DNA from: Clostridia bacterium
Lineage (GTDB): Bacteria > Bacillota > Clostridia > RGIG6154
NCBI GenBank assembly: GCA_017622395.1
Contig: JAGARF010000187.1
Location: 1-12,322 of the forward strand
Direction: 5' to 3'
DNA length: 12,322 bases
Part shown: one piece after another, positions 1-7,006 of the stretch
Layout: the number at the start of each line of letters is the position of its first letter
Position numbering within the stretch: position 1 is the stretch's first letter
Notes under the pieces: model-generated
Databases searched by the model: none
What the model was told of the DNA's origin: nothing
Seen by the model: the letters and a program-made list of their open reading frames with translations, nothing else
Position numbers and translations under genes: made by a program

Positions 1-1880
1 ATACAAGTCTTCCGGTTTTTGTCACCAATGTTTATGACGAAAAAGGAAAATTAATGACAGGTGCAACACCTGAGGCTATGATAGCAATGCTTGAGGGTCT
101 TGGTGTTTCGGCACTTGGTATGAATTGTTCTTTAGGTCCTGATAAAATGCTGCCTTTAATCGAAAGGTTTAAAGATAATGCATCTGTTCCCGTAATAGTT
201 AATCCGAACGCAGGACTTCCGGTTGTAAAAGATGGGAAAACTGTGTTTACAACCGATGCAGAAGAATTCTCGGATTTTATGGTTAAAATGGCACAGAGGG
301 GTGCTTGTATTCTTGGCGGATGCTGTGGAACAACACCTGAATACATTGCAAAAACCGTTGAAAAAACCATTGGTATCGAATATAAGCTCCCTGAGTTTAA
401 AGATAAGACGGTTATATCCTCATACACCAATGCGGTTGAGGTTAAAGACAAACCGATTTTAATAGGCGAGAGAATTAACCCAACAGGTAAGCCAAAGCTT
501 AAAGAGGCTTTAAGGGATAAAAATCTAAGCTATATTTTAAACGAAGGCATAGCACAGGCGGAAAAGGGTGCTCATATTTTAGATGTTAATGTGGGACTTC
601 CTGAGATAGACGAAAAAGAAATGATGAAAGAGGTTGTTTTTGCTCTTCAGTCTGTTACAGACCTTCCTCTTCAGCTTGACTCAAACAATCCGTCGGTGCT
701 TGAGGGGGCAATGAGAATATATGCAGGCAAACCACTTATAAACTCTGTTAATGGCGAGAAAGAAAGTATGGACAGTATTTTCCCTCTTGTTAAAAAGTAC
801 GGGGGCAGTGTTATTGCCTTGACAATGGATAAAGAGGGAATTCCGAAAACTGCGGCAGAAAGAGCAAAAATTGCAAAAAGAATTGTTGATTATGCAATGG
901 GGTACGGCATTGATAAAAAAGATATTATTGTAGACCCGCTTGCACTTACTGTTTCATCTGACCCTGAAAGTGCAAGAGTTACCCTTGATGCTATTGAATT
1001 AATAAGCAAAATGGGAATAAAGACAAGCCTTGGTGTTTCAAATATTTCCTTCGGACTTCCTATGCGTGATAAAATAAATGCAGCGTTTTTCTCATCGGCA
1101 CTCTTGAAAGGTCTTAATATGGCGATTATGAATCCGTTTTCCGAAAAAATGATGGACGCGTATTTTGCACATAATGTTTTAATGGGCTTTGATGAGGGTT
1201 GTTTAAATTATATAGGCTATGCAGGCAATGGGACTGAAGAAACTGTTAAGGCACAGAAAGCAGACTTAAAATATGCAATCATAAAGGGGTTAAAGGAAGA
1301 AGCTGTTATTTCAGCAAAAGAGCTTTTAAAAACAAATAAACCCCTTGATGTGATAAACAACTATATAATTCCTGCATTAAACCAGACAGGAGCGGATTTT
1401 GAAGCAGGAAAGGTGTTCCTTCCCCAGCTTCTGATGAGTGCTGAGGCATCAGGCAAAGCTTTTGATGAGGTAAAGGCACTTATGCCAAAGGGAGAAGAAA
1501 CAGGTAAAGCTATCATTCTTGCGACAGTTAAAGGGGATATACACGATATTGGTAAAAATATCGTTAAGGTTATACACGAAAGCTATGGTTATAAGGTTTA
1601 CGACCTTGGAAAAGATGTTGAGCCTGAAAGGATTTTAGAGTGTGTTAAGAAAACAAACTGCAGACTTGTGGGGTTGAGTGCGTTAATGACCACAACTGTT
1701 CCTGCAATGGAGGAAACCATAAGGGTTCTTAAAAACTATGACCAAAATATTAAGGTTGTGGTGGGCGGAGCGGTTTTGAATGAAGATTATGCACAAATGA
1801 TTAATGCAAGCTTTTACGGCAAGGACGCAATGGAGAGCGTACGGTATACAGAAAACTATTATACAGAGGCAGAATTATGA
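1..1880 (+). CDS. metH: Cobalamin-dependent methionine synthase, 5'-truncated by window edge
   Basis: This enzyme transfers a methyl group from methyltetrahydrofolate through cobalamin to homocysteine, giving methionine in the cytoplasm. The reading frame is open from base 3, and family-like sequence (LPVFVTN) precedes the first internal ATG at 54, so the true start lies off the left edge. Numbering from that ATG, the end of the homocysteine domain carries the expected zinc ligands Cys25 (MNCSLGP) and Cys90-Cys91 (GGCCGTTP). A pterin-binding domain begins near residue 135 (IGERINPTG), followed by the helical cap (about 400-480) and the cobalamin-binding domain with DIHDIG at 495-500, whose His497 is the predicted cobalt ligand, and VVVGGAVL at 568-575. 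The protein stops right after this domain, so the C-terminal S-adenosylmethionine reactivation domain of the long E. coli form is absent. Short MetH proteins of this kind are known in Clostridia and Thermotogales. The stop codon overlaps the ribosome binding site of the next gene. Confidence 0.95.
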   Translation, partial: TSLPVFVTNVYDEKGKLMTGATPEAMIAMLEGLGVSALGMNCSLGPDKMLPLIERFKDNASVPVIVNPNAGLPVVKDGKTVFTTDAEEFSDFMVKMAQRGACILGGCCGTTPEYIAKTVEKTIGIEYKLPEFKDKTVISSYTNAVEVKDKPILIGERINPTGKPKLKEALRDKNLSYILNEGIAQAEKGAHILDVNVGLPEIDEKEMMKEVVFALQSVTDLPLQLDSNNPSVLEGAMRIYAGKPLINSVNGEKESMDSIFPLVKKYGGSVIALTMDKEGIPKTAAERAKIAKRIVDYAMGYGIDKKDIIVDPLALTVSSDPESARVTLDAIELISKMGIKTSLGVSNISFGLPMRDKINAAFFSSALLKGLNMAIMNPFSEKMMDAYFAHNVLMGFDEGCLNYIGYAGNGTEETVKAQKADLKYAIIKGLKEEAVISAKELLKTNKPLDVINNYIIPALNQTGADFEAGKVFLPQLLMSAEASGKAFDEVKALMPKGEETGKAIILATVKGDIHDIGKNIVKVIHESYGYKVYDLGKDVEPERILECVKKTNCRLVGLSALMTTTVPAMEETIRVLKNYDQNIKVVVGGAVLNEDYAQMINASFYGKDAMESVRYTENYYTEAEL

Positions 1881-1888
1881 GGTGAAAA

Positions 1889-2407
1889 ATGAAATATTTA
1901 ATTGCATCGGATATACACGGCTCTGCATATTTTTGCAGAGAGCTTTTAAGAGCTTTCAAGGAAGAAAAGGCAGATAAACTCATACTGCTTGGTGATATTT
2001 TGTATCACGGACCAAGAAATGATTTGCCAAAAGAATACAACCCAAAGGAAGTAATTGAGCTTTTAAATAATATTAAGGAAAAAATTCTTTGTGTTCGGGG
2101 CAACTGTGACACTGAGGTTGACCAGATGGTTTTAAAGTTTCCGATTCTTGCAGACTATGCAGTTTTATGTGAAAACGGTCAGCTAATTTATCTGACACAC
2201 GGACATAAAGAAATTCCAAATCTTGGCGAAAATGACATTGTTATTCAGGGACACACCCATATACCAACATATGAAAGTCCTTTAAACCCCGGTTCGGTTT
2301 CAATTCCCAAGGAAGGGTCGCATCACGGTTATATGACCCTTGAAAATAGCGAGTTTTTATGGAAAGATTTTACGGGGGAAATAAAAAACACCCTTAAACT
2401 ATATTGA
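1889..2407 (+). CDS. yfcE: YfcE-type metallophosphoesterase
   Basis: This 172-residue protein belongs to the small calcineurin-like phosphoesterases of the YfcE/MJ0936 group, which use two metal ions to hydrolyse phosphodiesters. Their physiological substrate is generally not established. All the metal-binding blocks are visible: SDIHG with D8 and H10, LLGDI with D36, RGNCD with N72, THGH with H104 and H106, and GHTH with H122 and H124. The length fits the family (E. coli YfcE is about 184 residues). There is no signal peptide or membrane segment, so it should be cytosolic. The GAGGTG ribosome binding site (1879-1884) overlaps the metH stop codon, and only 8 bases separate the genes, so it is probably cotranscribed with metH. 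A role in methionine metabolism is not implied by sequence. The end of this gene overlaps the -35 box of the downstream pyr promoter. Confidence 0.88.
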   Translation: MKYLIASDIHGSAYFCRELLRAFKEEKADKLILLGDILYHGPRNDLPKEYNPKEVIELLNNIKEKILCVRGNCDTEVDQMVLKFPILADYAVLCENGQLIYLTHGHKEIPNLGENDIVIQGHTHIPTYESPLNPGSVSIPKEGSHHGYMTLENSEFLWKDFTGEIKNTLKLY

Positions 2408-2432
2408 CAACAAAACCTTGTTATGATAAAAT
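2404..2432 (+). promoter_or_regulatory. Sigma-70-type promoter of the pyr operon
   Basis: A perfect -35 box TTGACA (2404-2409) is followed after 17 bases by TAAAAT (2427-2432), which matches the -10 consensus at five of six positions. The -35 box overlaps the TGA stop of yfcE. Transcription would be expected to start near A2438 or G2439, about 75 bases before the pyrC start codon. This is the best match to a housekeeping promoter ahead of the pyr genes. Confidence 0.8.
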
Positions 2433-2460
2433 TAATAAGGTCTTGTGGTGGACAAAACTG

Positions 2461-2484
2461 AAGGCCTGAAAACGGCCTTTTTTT
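2461..2484 (+). terminator. Intrinsic terminator or attenuator in the pyrC leader
   Basis: AAGGCC (2461-2466) pairs perfectly with GGCCTT (2474-2479) around a 7-base loop, and the T-run extends from 2478 to 2484. It lies after the promoter and before the pyrC start, only about 20 bases into the predicted transcript, so it fits a transcription attenuator. It could also terminate readthrough from metH-yfcE. The predicted 5' end of the transcript, GGTCTT (2439-2444), can pair with AAGGCC, counting one G-U pair. That would prevent the hairpin, so a short antiterminator is possible. I see no match to the known PyrR-binding loop consensus. Confidence 0.75.
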
Positions 2485-2513
2485 GTTGCCGAAATACGAA
2501 AGGAGACAAGTTA

Positions 2514-3788
2514 ATGGAAATGCTTTTAAAGAATGCTTTTGTTTACATCGGCACAGAATTTGTTAAGGCGGACATTTTGATTAAAGACGGCCGTATTGTT
2601 GACATTTTTGAAAAGGCTGATATTTTGTGCGAAAATACCTATGACTTAAATAATTTATATATATTCCCCGGTTTTACGGATGTTCATGTTCATCTCAGAG
2701 AGCCGGGTTTTTCGTATAAAGAAACCATAAAGTCAGGCTCAATGGCTTCAGCTAAAGGCGGATTTACTCACATTTTTTCAATGCCTAACTTAAATCCTGC
2801 ACCGGATAGTGCTGATACTCTCAAAGCACAGCTTGACATTATTGAAAAAGATGCTGAAATTGAGGTTATTCCTTACGGATGTATTACAAAAGAACGAAAA
2901 GGCGAAGTCCTTTCGGATATGGATGCTATGAAAGACAGTGTTTGTGCATTTACCGATGACGGTAGCGGAATTCAGACAAAAGAGCTTATGAAAAAGGCTA
3001 TGGAGAAGGCGAAAAGCCTTGATAAAATCATTGCCGCACATTGCGAGGATAATTCACTTTTAAAGGGTGGCTATATACACGACGGCGAATATGCAAAACA
3101 AAATGGTCATAAGGGTATATGCTCTGAAAGTGAGTGGGGGCAGATTGCAAGAGATTTATGTCTTGCGAAACAAACAGGTGTTAAATACCATGTATGCCAC
3201 ATTTCAACAAAAGAAAGTGTTGAAATTATACGAAAAGCTAAAAGAGACGGTGTTGATGTAACCTGCGAAACAGGACCTCACTATCTTGTGTTTAATGATA
3301 TGGACTTAAAAGATGAGGGAAGATTTAAAATGAATCCTCCTATCAGAAGCGAGGAAGACAGACTTGCTCTTATTGAGGGCATCAAGGACGGTACAATTGA
3401 TATGATTGCAACTGACCATGCACCTCACAGCAAAGATGAAAAGAGCAAGGGTCTTTCAGGCAGTATGATGGGTGTTGTGGGAATTGAAACAAGCTTTCCT
3501 GTCTGCTACACACATTTAGTAAAGAAAAATATTATATCTCTTGAAGATTTAATAAAGCTTATGAATGAAAATCCATCAAAGAGATTTAACAAATTAAATG
3601 AAATTAAAAAGGGTGAAATCTGCGACCTTTGTATTTTTGATTTAAAGGAAGAATATGAAATTAACCCTGAGGAGTTTATCTCTATGGGTAAAAGCACTCC
3701 TTTTGCAGGAGAAAAGGTTTTCGGCAGATGCGTTGCAACAATTTATAAAGATAAATTTGTATACGGAGATTTGAAACAGTATAAATAA
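2514..3788 (+). CDS. pyrC: Dihydroorotase, class I (Bacillus type)
   Basis: This enzyme reversibly closes N-carbamoyl-L-aspartate to L-dihydroorotate, the third step of UMP synthesis. The 424-residue length matches Gram-positive dihydroorotases. It is an amidohydrolase with the metal motif DVHVHLR (56-62), Asp148-Asp149 in TDDGSG, His176 in AAHCED, His229 in CHIST, and the catalytic block ATDHAPHS with Asp301. MNPPIRSEEDR (273-283) is the typical substrate-side segment. I chose the ATG at 2514 because AAGGAG (2499-2504) sits 9 bases upstream. An in-frame GTG at 2445 would add 23 residues, but they would be encoded by the terminator hairpin and resemble no dihydroorotase N-terminus. It is the first gene of the pyr cluster, and a 77-base gap with repeats separates it from pyrK. 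Confidence 0.96.
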   Translation: MEMLLKNAFVYIGTEFVKADILIKDGRIVDIFEKADILCENTYDLNNLYIFPGFTDVHVHLREPGFSYKETIKSGSMASAKGGFTHIFSMPNLNPAPDSADTLKAQLDIIEKDAEIEVIPYGCITKERKGEVLSDMDAMKDSVCAFTDDGSGIQTKELMKKAMEKAKSLDKIIAAHCEDNSLLKGGYIHDGEYAKQNGHKGICSESEWGQIARDLCLAKQTGVKYHVCHISTKESVEIIRKAKRDGVDVTCETGPHYLVFNDMDLKDEGRFKMNPPIRSEEDRLALIEGIKDGTIDMIATDHAPHSKDEKSKGLSGSMMGVVGIETSFPVCYTHLVKKNIISLEDLIKLMNENPSKRFNKLNEIKKGEICDLCIFDLKEEYEINPEEFISMGKSTPFAGEKVFGRCVATIYKDKFVYGDLKQYK

Positions 3789-3790
3789 AA

Positions 3791-3810
3791 GAAAATCACT
3801 TGTGATTTTC
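3791..3810. repeat. Inverted repeat hairpin between pyrC and pyrK
   Basis: GAAAATCAC (3791-3799) and GTGATTTTC (3802-3810) form a 9-base-pair inverted repeat around TT. On the + strand no separate T-run follows, so it is a poor terminator in the operon direction. On the - strand it is followed by TTTTATTTAT, but there is no gene on that strand to end. It could stabilise mRNA ends, act weakly on transcription, or be part of a dispersed repeat together with the adjacent heptad array. Confidence 0.6.
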
Positions 3811-3820
3811 CTCATCAATT

Positions 3821-3848
3821 ATTCACTATTAATTATTCATTATTCATT
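3821..3848. repeat. Degenerate tandem heptanucleotide repeat
   Basis: Four consecutive 7-base units read ATTCACT, ATTAATT, ATTCATT and ATTCATT, with a fifth decayed unit up to 3855. The array lies between pyrC and the pyrK ribosome binding site. A related array with the same 7-base period follows pyrF at 6192-6226. No function is evident. It resembles simple AT-rich repeats that I associate with intergenic DNA of Clostridia, but that is recollection and was not searched. Confidence 0.6.
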
Positions 3849-3865
3849 AATTTATAGGAGGAAGT

Positions 3866-4591
3866 ATGAAACAGAGCATTTTTACAATAGAAAGCAATCA
3901 AAACATTGCAAAAGCTGTTTATAAAATGGTTTTAAAGGGTGACACTTGTGGTATTGCCTGCGGTCAGTTTATAAACATTCAGATAGACGGACTTTATTTA
4001 AGAAGACCTATTTCTGTTTTTGACTATGACGAAAAAACAGTTACAATCATTTACAAGGCAGTAGGTGCAGGAACAGAAAAAATGGCTGAAATGAAAGCAG
4101 GGGAAAAGCTTGATATTTTAACAGGTCTTGGTAATGGCTATGATGTTTCAAAAAGCGGAGATATGCCACTTTTAATAGGCGGCGGTGTCGGAGTTCCGCC
4201 TCTTTACAATCTTTGTAAAAAGCTTATTGAAAAAGGTGCAAAACCATCAGTAATACTTGGGTTTAATACCAAAGATGAAGTTTTCTGTAAGGAAGAATTC
4301 GAGGCTCTCGGTGTTAAAACAACAGTTACAACTGCAGACGGCTCAGAGGGCATTAAAGGCTTTGTTACAAATGCTATTGAAGATGGTTATACATATTTCT
4401 ATACTTGCGGTCCTGAGCCAATGCTTAAGGCGGTATATGATGCTACAAATACATCGGGACAGTTCAGCTTTGAAGAAAGAATGGGTTGCGGCTTTGGTGC
4501 ATGTATGGGCTGCAGCTGTAAAACAAAATACGGAAACAAGAGAATTTGCAAAGACGGTCCTGTTTTGGAAAAGGAGGAAATAATATGGTAA
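3866..4591 (+). CDS. pyrK: Dihydroorotate dehydrogenase B, electron transfer subunit
   Basis: PyrK carries electrons from the FMN of PyrD to NAD+ through a 2Fe-2S cluster and FAD, forming the heterotetrameric class 1B dehydrogenase in the cytosol. The domains follow the ferredoxin-reductase order. An FAD-binding barrel contains RRPIS (46-50), the NAD-binding part contains LLIGGGVGVPP (102-112) and CGPEPM (181-186), and the C-terminus has four cluster cysteines: Cys208, Cys213, Cys216 and Cys228. The 241-residue length is close to the family norm. AGGAGG (3856-3861) lies 4 bases before the ATG. The last 7 bases overlap the start of pyrD, which suits a 1:1 complex made by coupled translation. 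Confidence 0.96.
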   Translation: MKQSIFTIESNQNIAKAVYKMVLKGDTCGIACGQFINIQIDGLYLRRPISVFDYDEKTVTIIYKAVGAGTEKMAEMKAGEKLDILTGLGNGYDVSKSGDMPLLIGGGVGVPPLYNLCKKLIEKGAKPSVILGFNTKDEVFCKEEFEALGVKTTVTTADGSEGIKGFVTNAIEDGYTYFYTCGPEPMLKAVYDATNTSGQFSFEERMGCGFGACMGCSCKTKYGNKRICKDGPVLEKEEIIW

Positions 4592-5502
4592 ATACAAAAG
4601 TAACATTAAGCGGTATTGAGCTTTCAAACCCTATTATTCCTGCCAGCGGAACCTTTGGTTATGGCTACGAATTTGCAGAGCTTTATGATATTAACTGCCT
4701 CGGCTCTTTCTCTTTTAAGGGAACAACCTTAGAGCCAAGATTTGGTAATCCAACACCAAGAATTGCAGAGTGCACAAGCGGTCTTATAAACTCTGTAGGT
4801 CTGCAGAACCCAGGTGTTGATAAAGTTATTTCTGAGGAGTTACCTAAGCTTAAAGAAGTTTTTAATAAAAAGGTTGTTGCAAACATCTGCGGTTTTTCAA
4901 CAGAAGAATATGTTAAAGTTTGCGAAAAGTTAAATGATGAAGAACAAATCGGTTGGTTTGAAGTAAACATCAGCTGTCCTAATGTTCATGGCGGCGGTAT
5001 GAGCTTCGGTACAGACCCAAAATGTGCGGCAGAGGTAACAAAGGCTGTTAAGGCTATTTCTAAAAAGCCTGTTTATATTAAGCTTTCACCAAATGTTACA
5101 AACATTGTTGAAATAGCAAAGGCCTGTGAAGATGCAGGAGCAGACGGCATTAGTCTTATTAACACACTTTTAGGTATGAGAATAGATTTGAAAACCAAAA
5201 AGCCTGTTATTTTTAACAAAATGGGCGGCTTTTCAGGTGATGCAATAAAGCCTGTTGCAATCAGAATGGTTTATCAGGTCTACGAGGCTGTTAAAATTCC
5301 AATCATCGGTCTTGGCGGTATTTCAACTGCGGAAGATGTTATTGAAATGATGCTTGCAGGTGCAACCGCAGTACAGGTTGGTACTGCAAACCTTGTTAAT
5401 CCTTGTGCATGTAAGGAAATTATTGATAATCTTCCAAAGGTTATGGAGAAATATAATATTAAAAATTTAAGTGATATAATTGGAGGTGCTCACAATGGGT
5501 AA
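4585..5502 (+). CDS. pyrD: Dihydroorotate dehydrogenase B, catalytic subunit (class 1B)
   Basis: This FMN enzyme oxidises dihydroorotate to orotate and passes electrons to PyrK and then NAD+. The protein has 305 residues and a TIM-barrel layout. Visible motifs are PASGTFGYG (19-27), NSVGLQNPG (69-77), VNISCPNVHGGG (127-138) with the class 1 catalytic cysteine Cys131, KLSPNVT (166-172), IGLGGIST (241-248) and VQVGTA (263-268). The presence of pyrK next door and the Cys base, rather than Ser, identify the NAD-linked class 1B enzyme. The ATG at 4585 is preferred because AAGGAGG (4571-4577) is 7 bases upstream. An in-frame ATG at 4546 would add 13 residues inside the pyrK cluster-binding region and lacks a good ribosome site. 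It overlaps pyrF by 8 bases. Confidence 0.96.
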   Translation: MVNTKVTLSGIELSNPIIPASGTFGYGYEFAELYDINCLGSFSFKGTTLEPRFGNPTPRIAECTSGLINSVGLQNPGVDKVISEELPKLKEVFNKKVVANICGFSTEEYVKVCEKLNDEEQIGWFEVNISCPNVHGGGMSFGTDPKCAAEVTKAVKAISKKPVYIKLSPNVTNIVEIAKACEDAGADGISLINTLLGMRIDLKTKKPVIFNKMGGFSGDAIKPVAIRMVYQVYEAVKIPIIGLGGISTAEDVIEMMLAGATAVQVGTANLVNPCACKEIIDNLPKVMEKYNIKNLSDIIGGAHNG

Positions 5503-6193
5503 GGATGTAATTATTGCATGTGATTTCAGCAGTGCGGCAGATGTTTTCAAGTTTTTAGACAAATTTGAAGGAAAGAAACCGTTCGTTAAAATCGGTATGG
5601 AGCTTTTCTATGCTGAAGGTCCTGAAATTGTTAAGGAAATCAAAAAAAGAGGTCACAAGATATTTTTAGATTTAAAGCTTCATGATATTCCAAACACAGT
5701 TAAAAAATCTATGGCTGTTTTATCAAGACTTGATGTTGATATGACAAACCTTCACGCAGCAGGCACAAAAAATATGATGAAGGCTGCAATCGAAGGTTTA
5801 ACAAGAGAAGACGGCTCAAGACCTATCTTAATTGCCGTTACTCAGCTTACATCAACAGACCAGGAGTCTATGACAAATGATTTGTTAATTAACGAGCCTA
5901 TTGATAAGGTTGTTATGCACTATGCGAAAAATGCTGAAGAAGCAGGTCTTGACGGCGTTGTTTGCTCACCTCTTGAGGCTGAAAAGGTGCATAATCTTTG
6001 CGGAAAAGATTTTGTAACTGTTACACCGGGGGTTCGCTTTGCAGACGGTGATATCGGTGACCAGAAACGAGTTATGACACCTGCTCAGGCAAAGGAAATC
6101 GGCTCAGACTACATCGTTGTAGGCAGACCTATTACTGCGGCAGAAGACCCTGTTGCGGCTTATGAAAGATGCATTGCTGAGTTTGTTGATTAA
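5495..6193 (+). CDS. pyrF: Orotidine 5'-phosphate decarboxylase
   Basis: PyrF removes the carboxyl group of OMP to give UMP, the last step of the pathway. The 232-residue protein has the classic group 1 decarboxylase motifs: IACDF (7-11), Lys32 in VKIG, the catalytic DLKLHDIPNTV block (59-69) with Asp59, Lys61 and Asp64, TPGVRF (177-182), and VVGRPIT (208-214) for phosphate binding. I place the start at ATG 5495 because GGAGG (5482-5486) lies 8 bases upstream. An in-frame TTG at 5480 overlaps that ribosome site and is unlikely. The gene begins inside the end of pyrD, so the two are translationally coupled. It is the last gene of the first pyr block, and a 165-base gap follows before pyrE. Confidence 0.96.
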   Translation: MGKDVIIACDFSSAADVFKFLDKFEGKKPFVKIGMELFYAEGPEIVKEIKKRGHKIFLDLKLHDIPNTVKKSMAVLSRLDVDMTNLHAAGTKNMMKAAIEGLTREDGSRPILIAVTQLTSTDQESMTNDLLINEPIDKVVMHYAKNAEEAGLDGVVCSPLEAEKVHNLCGKDFVTVTPGVRFADGDIGDQKRVMTPAQAKEIGSDYIVVGRPITAAEDPVAAYERCIAEFVD

Positions 6194-6226
6194 TTCACAA
6201 TTCACAATGCATAATTCACAATTAAA
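6192..6226. repeat. Heptanucleotide tandem repeat downstream of pyrF
   Basis: Starting inside the pyrF stop codon there are five units of 7 bases: AATTCAC, AATTCAC, AATGCAT, AATTCAC and AATTAAA. The unit is related in sequence and identical in period to the array between pyrC and pyrK. It immediately precedes the folded leader of pyrE. Its function is unknown, and it may mark the edge of an inserted repeat. Confidence 0.6.
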
Positions 6227-6240
6227 TATGTAAAATTAAA

Positions 6241-6339
6241 GTCTGCAGAAAATTGCACAGATTGTGCTGATTTGCGACCGTCGTGTACTTTGTGTACATA
6301 AGGGAGCAAAACAGTGCAAGGTGGGTGATTTTATCAGAC
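6241..6339 (+). ncRNA. Candidate structured leader RNA upstream of pyrE
   Basis: The gap between pyrF and pyrE contains nested complementary blocks that would fold into one long irregular hairpin. GTCTG (6241-6245) pairs with CAGAC (6335-6339), AAAA (6249-6252) with TTTT (6329-6332), TTGCAC (6253-6258) with GTGCAA (6314-6319), TTTGC (6271-6275) with GCAAA (6306-6310), and TGTAC (6284-6288) with GTACA (6294-6298) around a TTTGT loop. A local alternative, GCAC (6255-6258) with GTGC (6264-6267), competes with the TTGCAC helix. The outer helix ends 5 bases before the pyrE ribosome site AAGGAG (6345-6350). I do not recognise it as a known riboswitch or PyrR site. A folded mobile repeat is the main alternative. 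The pairing is by eye, without an energy calculation. Confidence 0.5.
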
Positions 6340-6358
6340 ATATAAAGGAGAAATTGAT

Positions 6359-7006
6359 ATGGAAAGAGAAAGACTTATTGCAGAAGATTTACTTAAAATA
6401 AAGGCTGTATTTTTCAGCCCTGATGAACCATTCACATGGGCAAGCGGAATTAAAAGCCCTGTTTACTGTGACAACAGATTGACCCTTTCAGACCATCAGG
6501 TAAGACTTGATGTTGAAAATTCTTTAGCTGAAGTTGTTAAAGAATACTATCCTGATGCAGAGGTGCTTATGGGTACTTCAACAGCAGGTATTGCTCATGC
6601 GGCAATTACTGCTCATATCCTCGGTCTTCCTATGGGATATGTTCGCTCTGGTGCTAAAGACCACGGCAGAAAGAACGCAATCGAGGGCAAGCTTGAAAAA
6701 GGTCAGAAGGTTGTTGTTATTGAGGACCTTATTTCAACAGGCGGAAGTGTTATAGAAGTTGTTAATGTTTTAAGAGAAGCAGGAGCTGAAGTTTTAGGCG
6801 TTGCAAGCATTTTCACATACGGTATGGCAAAGGGTATTGAAAAGCTTGGTCAGTACAGCGTTAAAAATATAAGCCTTACAAACTTTGATGTTATCGCAAA
6901 GGTTGCTGCAGAAACAGGATATATTAAAGAAAGTGACATTGAAAGACTTATCGCATTCAGAGACAACCCATCGGATGAAAGCTGGATTGCGGGAGGAAAG
7001 AACTGA
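6359..7006 (+). CDS. pyrE: Orotate phosphoribosyltransferase
   Basis: PyrE joins orotate and PRPP to give OMP and pyrophosphate. The protein has 215 residues. FTWASGIKSPVYCDNR (25-40) is the N-terminal orotate-side segment. The flexible catalytic loop carries Arg96, Lys100, His102 and Lys105, and the PRPP-binding motif VVVIEDLISTGGS is at 118-130, with the two acidic residues Glu122-Asp123. AAGGAG (6345-6350) is 8 bases before the ATG. It begins the second pyr block after the long leader, and its TGA stop overlaps the pyrB ATG by one base, so pyrE and pyrB should be translated together. A separate weak promoter inside the leader cannot be excluded, but none is convincing. Confidence 0.96.
   Translation: MERERLIAEDLLKIKAVFFSPDEPFTWASGIKSPVYCDNRLTLSDHQVRLDVENSLAEVVKEYYPDAEVLMGTSTAGIAHAAITAHILGLPMGYVRSGAKDHGRKNAIEGKLEKGQKVVVIEDLISTGGSVIEVVNVLREAGAEVLGVASIFTYGMAKGIEKLGQYSVKNISLTNFDVIAKVAAETGYIKESDIERLIAFRDNPSDESWIAGGKN

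Noticed and set aside
2445..2513. In-frame GTG at 2445 giving a 23-residue N-terminal extension of PyrC
   Set aside because: The extension is encoded by the terminator hairpin and is unlike dihydroorotases, while ATG 2514 has AAGGAG at the proper distance.
4546..4584. Upstream in-frame ATG start for PyrD
   Set aside because: It would add 13 residues overlapping the PyrK iron-sulphur region, with no ribosome site. ATG 4585 has AAGGAGG 7 bases upstream.
6231..6300. Possible internal promoters before pyrE (TAAAAT at 6231-6236; TTGCGA-17-TACATA at 6272-6300)
   Set aside because: The first has no -35 box at a usable distance. The second matches only about half of each consensus hexamer and lies inside the paired region.
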